Shown here one piece after another: positions 59,588 to 64,000 of a stretch of DNA of 64,000 bases; position 1 is the stretch's first letter; each line of letters starts with the position of its first letter. The notes under the pieces were generated by a model that did no database searches, was not told where the DNA came from, and worked only from the letters and a program-made list of their open reading frames with translations. This DNA is from CADEDH01 sp050330635 (GTDB taxonomy: Bacteria > Actinomycetota > Acidimicrobiia > Acidimicrobiales > SZUA-35). The stretch spans positions 1 to 64,000 of the forward strand of contig JBHJNQ010000076.1 of the NCBI GenBank assembly GCA_050330635.1. Direction: 5' to 3'. Position numbers and translations under genes: made by a program.

Positions 59588-61948
59588 GTGACAGACCGCA
59601 GTATGGCGTCGTTGGGCGAAGCCCTGCTCGACGCCTTCGCCTCCTCCATCGACCTCGACCGGCCCCACCCGGGCGGCGACCGGACCCGTTCCGGGGGCGA
59701 CCGGCCCGACCCTGATCTACTCTGGCCCGACCCCGATGGCCGCGATGGCCGCGGGCCGGGGCCCGACCGGGTCCGGCCGGAGGTCGACTTCATCGTCGGC
59801 CCGGCCTCCGCCGTCGACGGGGTGGCGGTCACCGTCGCCGATCCGGTCACCGGCGACCCCCGCATCGTGTACGCCAGCGACAACCTGGCGGCCCTCCTCG
59901 GTTACGACGACGGCCAGCTCGTGGGCCGACCGTTGGCCAACCTCTTCGGGGACGAGGCGTCGGTGCGGGAGGTGGCCGGGCTCGAGGCCCGCCTCGCCCA
60001 GGGCGAGGAGGTGGGGACGTCGCACATGCTGCGCCGACGCGACGGAACACCGGTAGCGGTCCACGTGACCCACGCCCCCCTTCCCACCGCCGACCGGGGG
60101 ACGGGGGGGCGGTTGCTGCTCGTGCGAGACCTGTCCCGCCGCCCGTCCGAGCGACTGTTCTCCGACCAGGCGGTCATCGTCGACTCCCTGGCCCGGGGTC
60201 AGGATCTCGGCTCGTTGTGCCACGAGGTGGCATCGAGCGTGGAGGCCCGGCTCGTCGGGGCCGCCCGGTGCTGGATCGGGGTCAACGACGCCGCCGACCG
60301 GATGGAGGCGGTCGTCACCGCCGGCCACGACGTCGACGAGGTCACGAGCGTGCTGCGCCTCGTCATGGGGGCCGGCGACCCGACCAGTGCCCGCTGCGTC
60401 CTGGTCGAGAATCTCCCGGTCGAGCTGCGCCGCAGCCTGACCGAGGCCGGCTGGTTCGCCCTGTGGGCCTTCCCCACCCTCGACCGGAACCGGGTCCAGC
60501 GGGGCGCCCTCGTCGTCGTCCACCGCCACGACGAGCTCCCCACCAACGACGACGCCCGCCACCTCCACCAGCTGTCCAAGCTCATCGCCGCCGGGATCGA
60601 ACGCTCGACCGTCGAGACCGCCCTGGCCCACCGGGCCCTCCACGACCCACTGACCCGCCTTCCCAACCGGGCCCTCCTCGTCGACCGGTTGGAACACGCC
60701 CTGGCCCGCCTGGAGCGCGACCCGTCGTCGCTGTCGGTGCTGCTCGTCGACATCGACCGGTTCAAGTCGGTCAACGACACGTGGGGGACCGAGGTCGGCG
60801 ATCGGGTACTGCTGGAGGTGGCGAGCCGTCTCCTGGCCTCGGTTCGCCTCGGCGACACCGTGGGCCGCCTGGCCAGCGACCAGTTCCTGATGGTGTGCGT
60901 GGCCGGCGCCGACTTCGACGCTGCCCTCGTGGCCCGCCGGATCATCCGCACCCTCCAGGTCCCGATGGTGCTGGCCGGTGGGGGACAGCTCCGCATCTCG
61001 GCGTCGGTGGGGGTGGTGGCCGTCGACGATCCGGCCCTCTCGGCGTCGACGGTGATCGGTCGGGCCGAGTCGGCCCTGGCCACCGCCACCGCCCAGGGGC
61101 GGGGTCGTTTCGCCTTCTACGAACACGGCCAGCAGCGCGACGCCCTGGCCCACCACGAGCTCGAGCAGGCCCTCCACGCCGCCATCGAGGGCGACCAGCT
61201 CGTCGTCCACTACCAGCCGGTGGCGGAGATCCGCACCGGGCGCATGGTGGGGGCCGAGGCCCTCGTGCGGTGGGATCGCCCCGGCCACGGCCTGCTGGGC
61301 CCCGGCGAGTTCATCGACATCGCCGAGGAGACCGGCCTGATCGTTGCCCTGGGCTCGGCCGTGATCGAGCGGGTGGCGTCCGACCTGAGCCGCTGGCCCC
61401 GATCGGGCGGCCTCTGGCCCGTGGTGACCGTCAATCTGTCGGCCCGCCAGCTGGCCGACGAGACCCTCGTCCCCTCGGTACGCGAGGTGCTGGCCCGCCA
61501 TCGGCTGCCCCCGATCCGACTCGGGTTCGAGGTGACCGAGTCGATGCGGATCGATGACTTCGAGGCCGCCATCGACGCCCTCGACGCCCTGGCCGCCCTC
61601 GGGTGTCGGATCGCCGTCGACGACTTCGGCATCGGGTACGCCACCCTCGATTACCTCCGCCGGTTCTCGATGGCCAACGTGTTGAAGATCGACCGCTCGT
61701 TCGTGGCCGGCCTCGGTCGGTCCCGGGAGGACACCGCCATCGTCTCCGCCTCGATGGCCCTGGCCACCGCCCTCCAGCTACAGGTGGTGGCGGAGGGGGT
61801 GGAGGAACTGGAACAGCTCGAGCTCCTGGCCCGCCTCGGCTGCCACTACGCCCAGGGCTTCGCCCTCAGCCGGCCGGTACCGTTCGACGAGGCCCTGGCG
61901 CTGTGGGAGCGGGCCATCCTGTTCGATCCGCCGACGATCGACGGCTGA
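59588..61948 (+). CDS. PAS-GAF-GGDEF-EAL protein, predicted c-di-GMP phosphodiesterase
   Basis: About 786 residues. A PAS domain lies around residues 65-190 (VYASDNLAALLGYDDGQLVG), a GAF-like domain around 200-340, GGDEF 355-515 and EAL 530-786. The GGDEF site reads GRLASDQFLM instead of G-G-D/E-E-F, so cyclase activity is unlikely, while HDPLTRLPNRALL and DIDRFKSVNDTWG are intact and it may still bind GTP. The EAL side is complete: GAEALVRW, VNLSARQL, FEVTES, VDDFGIGYATLDYL, KIDRSFV and VAEGVEELEQLELL. It should hydrolyse c-di-GMP in response to the PAS/GAF signal. No membrane helices. I chose GTG 59588; ATG 59603 is the alternative. Confidence 0.93.
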   Translation: MTDRSMASLGEALLDAFASSIDLDRPHPGGDRTRSGGDRPDPDLLWPDPDGRDGRGPGPDRVRPEVDFIVGPASAVDGVAVTVADPVTGDPRIVYASDNLAALLGYDDGQLVGRPLANLFGDEASVREVAGLEARLAQGEEVGTSHMLRRRDGTPVAVHVTHAPLPTADRGTGGRLLLVRDLSRRPSERLFSDQAVIVDSLARGQDLGSLCHEVASSVEARLVGAARCWIGVNDAADRMEAVVTAGHDVDEVTSVLRLVMGAGDPTSARCVLVENLPVELRRSLTEAGWFALWAFPTLDRNRVQRGALVVVHRHDELPTNDDARHLHQLSKLIAAGIERSTVETALAHRALHDPLTRLPNRALLVDRLEHALARLERDPSSLSVLLVDIDRFKSVNDTWGTEVGDRVLLEVASRLLASVRLGDTVGRLASDQFLMVCVAGADFDAALVARRIIRTLQVPMVLAGGGQLRISASVGVVAVDDPALSASTVIGRAESALATATAQGRGRFAFYEHGQQRDALAHHELEQALHAAIEGDQLVVHYQPVAEIRTGRMVGAEALVRWDRPGHGLLGPGEFIDIAEETGLIVALGSAVIERVASDLSRWPRSGGLWPVVTVNLSARQLADETLVPSVREVLARHRLPPIRLGFEVTESMRIDDFEAAIDALDALAALGCRIAVDDFGIGYATLDYLRRFSMANVLKIDRSFVAGLGRSREDTAIVSASMALATALQLQVVAEGVEELEQLELLARLGCHYAQGFALSRPVPFDEALALWERAILFDPPTIDG

Positions 61949-61958
61949 GGTACCGACA

Positions 61959-62217
61959 GTGACCACGTCGACCACGAGTAGGGCGTCTACCTGGCTCGAT
62001 GCAGAGATCGACGCCGGTTGGGCATCATGTGCCATCACCGAGAACGGCTTCCTACGGGTTGGATCGATCGCTCCCGACTCCACGGGCACCGTCAGATCGC
62101 CGACGCCTACCTCTTGGCCCTGGCCATGGCCACGACGGCCGTTTCGTCACCTTCGACCGGAGGATGGTCGTCGACACCGTCCCCGGCGCCAGTCCGGAGC
62201 GGCTCGTCGTCGTCTAG
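61959..62217 (+). pseudogene. VapC-type PIN-domain toxin remnant
   Basis: GTG 61959 leads to TWLDAEIDAGWASCAITENGFLR, a mid-PIN stretch. The frame then shifts to GHRQIADAYLLALAMA and again to HDGRFVTFDRRMVVDTVPG with the family end SPERLVVV and stop. The N-terminal strand with the first catalytic Asp and about 50 central residues are missing, and no vapB precedes it. Some PIN acidic residues remain (IADAYLL, TFDRR). It is a decayed toxin fragment. Confidence 0.7.
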
Positions 62218-62232
62218 CCGCTCAGTCTCGGC

Positions 62233-62802
62233 TCACGTCCAGGGAGCCTCGGGCACCCCATCGTCGAGCTCGACCCCGATCGTGTTCAAGAACCCCGACA
62301 CCATCCGGTAGAAGCCGGCGCACACCACCAGCTCGATGACCTCGGCCTCGCTCCAGCGGGCGAGGAGTCGGCCGAAGGTCTCGTCGCCGACGCAGTCGTC
62401 GTCGCACAGCTCGTCGACCATGATGATCAGGTCGAGCTCGTGGTCGGGCCACTTGCCGGGGTCGTCGCTGGCCAGCCGGCGGATCTCGTCGTCGCTCAGA
62501 CCGCAGCGGCGGCCGATGGCGGTGTGCTGACCGAACTCGTAGGGGGCCCGGGCGTTCCAACCGACCCGGAGGATGACGATCTCCCGCTCCCGTTCGGGCA
62601 CCAGTCCCTTGTTGAGCAGGAAACCGCCGAGCAGGTTGAACCGCTTGAGCAGCTTGGGGTGCTTGGCCAGGACGCCGAAGATGTTGAGCGGGGTGCCGTC
62701 GGGCTTGAGGATGGTCGTCGCCGCCACCTCCGCGGCCTCGCCTGAGAGGTCGGTGAGCGGTTCTATGCGAGGCGACGAGGGTCGGGGTGCGTTGACGTTC
62801 AT
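62233..62802 (-). CDS. Carboxymuconolactone decarboxylase-family protein
   Basis: A 189-residue protein of the AhpD/CMD fold: FGVLAKHPKLLKRFNLLGGFLL, REREIVILRVGWNARAPYEFGQH and a second half with WSEAEVIELVVCAGFYRMVSG. The peroxidase C-x-x-C pair of AhpD is absent; the corresponding site is APYEFGQH with Glu and His, as in the decarboxylase-like branch. Such proteins are common near acyl-CoA or aromatic catabolic genes, with mostly unknown activity. ATG 62802. Same strand as the crotonyl-CoA carboxylase/reductase and 33 bp after it. Confidence 0.9.
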   Translation of the reverse strand: MNVNAPRPSSPRIEPLTDLSGEAAEVAATTILKPDGTPLNIFGVLAKHPKLLKRFNLLGGFLLNKGLVPEREREIVILRVGWNARAPYEFGQHTAIGRRCGLSDDEIRRLASDDPGKWPDHELDLIIMVDELCDDDCVGDETFGRLLARWSEAEVIELVVCAGFYRMVSGFLNTIGVELDDGVPEAPWT

Positions 62803-62835
62803 GGCCAGATCGTCGTCGCTGGGGCCCCCGCTTGG

Positions 62836-64000
62836 CTAGCTGAGACTGGCGAGGTGCCGGGCGAAACGGGTGATCCGCTCCTCCCCGACCCGCTCCCGCT
62901 TCTCCTGGTCGGTGATGCCGAGCCCGTCGGCTGGCGACAGGCAACGGACCCCGAGCTTGCCCTCATGGAGGTTCTTGTGGACCTGGTAGGTGGCCTCGCC
63001 CACCTCGTCGAGCGGGTAGGTGGCCGAGAGCGTGGGCTGTATGGCGCCCCGGTCGAGGAGCTTGTTCATCTGCCACGCCTCCCCGTAGTTGGCGAAGTGA
63101 CTGGAGACGATCTGCTTGAGCTTCATCCACAGGTGCCGGTTGTCGTACTCGATCATGTAACCGGACGTGGCGGCACACGTGACGATGACGCCGCCCCGCT
63201 TCGCCGCGAACACCGACGCACCCATCGTCTGGCGCCCGGGATGCTCGAACACGATGTCGGGGTCCTCGCCGACGAGGTCACGGATACGGGCCCCGAAACG
63301 CCGCCATTCCGACTCGTCCTGGGTGTGCTCGTCGGCCCAGAAACGGTAGTCCTCGGCCCGCCGGTCGATGACGGCGCCGCAGCCCATCTCCTTCAGCAGC
63401 TGGGCCTTGTCGGGTGAGCTGACCACCCCGACGGGGATCCCGCCGCCGTTGAGCACCAGCTGCACGGCATAGGAGCCGAGCCCGCCGGTGGCACCCCAGA
63501 TGAGCACGATGTCGCCCTGTTTCATCGAGGCCGCGTTGTTGGAGACCAGCATCCGGTAGCTGGTGGAGGCGCACAGAGCGTTGACCGCCGACTCCTCCCA
63601 GGTCAGATGGGTGGGCTTCGGCATCAGCTGGTTGGCCTTGACCACCGACAGATCGGCCAGGCCGCCGAAGTTGGTCTCGAAGCCCCAGATGCGCTGGTTC
63701 GCCGCCTTCATCGAGTCGTTGTGGGCCGACGGGTCCTGGTCGTCGACATAGTTGCAGTGGATGTTGACCCGGTCGCCCGGCTTCCAGTTGCGCACCGCCG
63801 AGCCGACCCGCAGCACCACCCCCGAGCCATCGGAGCCGATGACGTGGTGGTCGAGGTCGTGGCGGGCGCCCCAGCTGCTCTCCCGGCCGAGGCGCTTGAG
63901 GAACCCGAAGGTGGGGAGGGGTTCGAAGATCGAGGTCCACACCGAATTGAAGTTGATCGAGCTGGCCATCACCGCCACGTAGGCCTCGTCGGGGGCCAGT
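62836..64000 (-). CDS. ccr: Crotonyl-CoA carboxylase/reductase (5' end beyond the window)
   Basis: The C-terminal 388 or so residues of an enzyme usually about 430-450 long. It catalyses NADPH-dependent reductive carboxylation of crotonyl-CoA to ethylmalonyl-CoA, the key step of the ethylmalonyl-CoA pathway for acetyl-CoA assimilation or for supplying extender units. The MDR fold is clear: MASSINFNSVWTSIFEP, HHVIGSDGSGVVLRVG, GDRVNIHCNYVDDQDP, the nucleotide loop WGATGGLGSYAVQL, VFEHPGRQTMG and HLWMKLKQIVSSHFANYGEA (in pieces). These stretches are specific to Ccr and distinguish it from other quinone reductases. The frame is open to the right edge (LAPDEAYVAV before MASS). Confidence 0.96.
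   Translation of the reverse strand, partial: LAPDEAYVAVMASSINFNSVWTSIFEPLPTFGFLKRLGRESSWGARHDLDHHVIGSDGSGVVLRVGSAVRNWKPGDRVNIHCNYVDDQDPSAHNDSMKAANQRIWGFETNFGGLADLSVVKANQLMPKPTHLTWEESAVNALCASTSYRMLVSNNAASMKQGDIVLIWGATGGLGSYAVQLVLNGGGIPVGVVSSPDKAQLLKEMGCGAVIDRRAEDYRFWADEHTQDESEWRRFGARIRDLVGEDPDIVFEHPGRQTMGASVFAAKRGGVIVTCAATSGYMIEYDNRHLWMKLKQIVSSHFANYGEAWQMNKLLDRGAIQPTLSATYPLDEVGEATYQVHKNLHEGKLGVRCLSPADGLGITDQEKRERVGEERITRFARHLASLS

Noticed and set aside
62836..63978. Crotonyl-CoA reductase as a complete gene starting at ATG 63978
   Set aside because: The frame stays open to the window edge and reads family sequence (LAPDEAYVAV) before that ATG, so the true start lies outside.

Overview
The window is high-GC DNA that looks like a free-living actinobacterium, most likely Acidimicrobiia. 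This is inferred from gene content: paired MaoC hydratases, CaiB/BaiF CoA-transferases, phytanoyl-CoA dioxygenase-like proteins, luciferase-like flavin monooxygenases, an AfsR-type regulator, FurA-KatG and a crotonyl-CoA carboxylase/reductase. No ribosomal RNA or taxonomic marker is present, so the placement is tentative. Genes are dense, many neighbours overlap by ATGA or GTGA, and several start codons are GTG or TTG.

Layout. 0-7.4 kb: two truncated gene ends facing each other, an AfsR/SARP-type ATPase regulator, a transglutaminase-RecQ pair and a cold-shock gene with a clear terminator. 7.5-12.1 kb: a complete group 3b-type NADP-linked [NiFe] hydrogenase operon (beta, gamma, small and large subunits and maturation protease), tightly overlapped. 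12.1-18 kb: remnants, a MaoC heterodimer pair, two luciferase-like monooxygenases joined by a deletion, and a 5'-truncated FAD/NAD(P) protein. 18.0-18.7 kb: a redoxin gene whose redox-cysteine codon is an in-frame TGA followed by a bacterial SECIS-like hairpin. This is a candidate selenoprotein and the most interesting single gene in the window.

18.8-26.1 kb is an island at a tRNA-Ala(UGC) gene. Two copies of the tRNA 3' half lie to its left and divide the island into a 5.7-kb unit and a 1.5-kb unit. The larger unit has a broken Xre antitoxin, a large 2OG-Fe(II) oxygenase, an AlbA/Schlafen-type ATP-binding protein and a decayed second oxygenase copy. The smaller has a toxin-antitoxin-like pair. 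GC palindromes recur beside the tRNA fragments. No integrase is visible.

26-41.5 kb: mycothiol-isomerase-like protein, REP-like palindromes, a membrane Ser/Thr kinase, a secreted polysaccharide deacetylase, furA-katG, an SDR, a nucleotidyltransferase pair, and a catabolic cluster (hydratase, MaoC, triple RidA, broken dienelactone hydrolase), then a methyltransferase and a PhyH dioxygenase. 41.7-45.5 kb holds several chimeric or frameshifted genes (GntR/allophanate hydrolase, DUF5996, alpha/beta hydrolase) around an intact histidine phosphatase and an amidohydrolase.

45.6-64 kb: MFS transporter, fused double CoA-transferase, PQQ-propeller protein, HAD phosphatase, release factor 3, a hairpin array, alpha/beta hydrolase, a NarL-type two-component system, polyprenyl synthase, exonuclease VII, a GGDEF-EAL protein, a broken VapC, a carboxymuconolactone decarboxylase-like protein and a 5'-incomplete crotonyl-CoA carboxylase/reductase.

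A recurring theme is gene ends joined at abrupt breakpoints (near 170, 14925, 16115, 42155, 44295 and others). They could be real genome erosion or assembly collapses. Only read data can decide.
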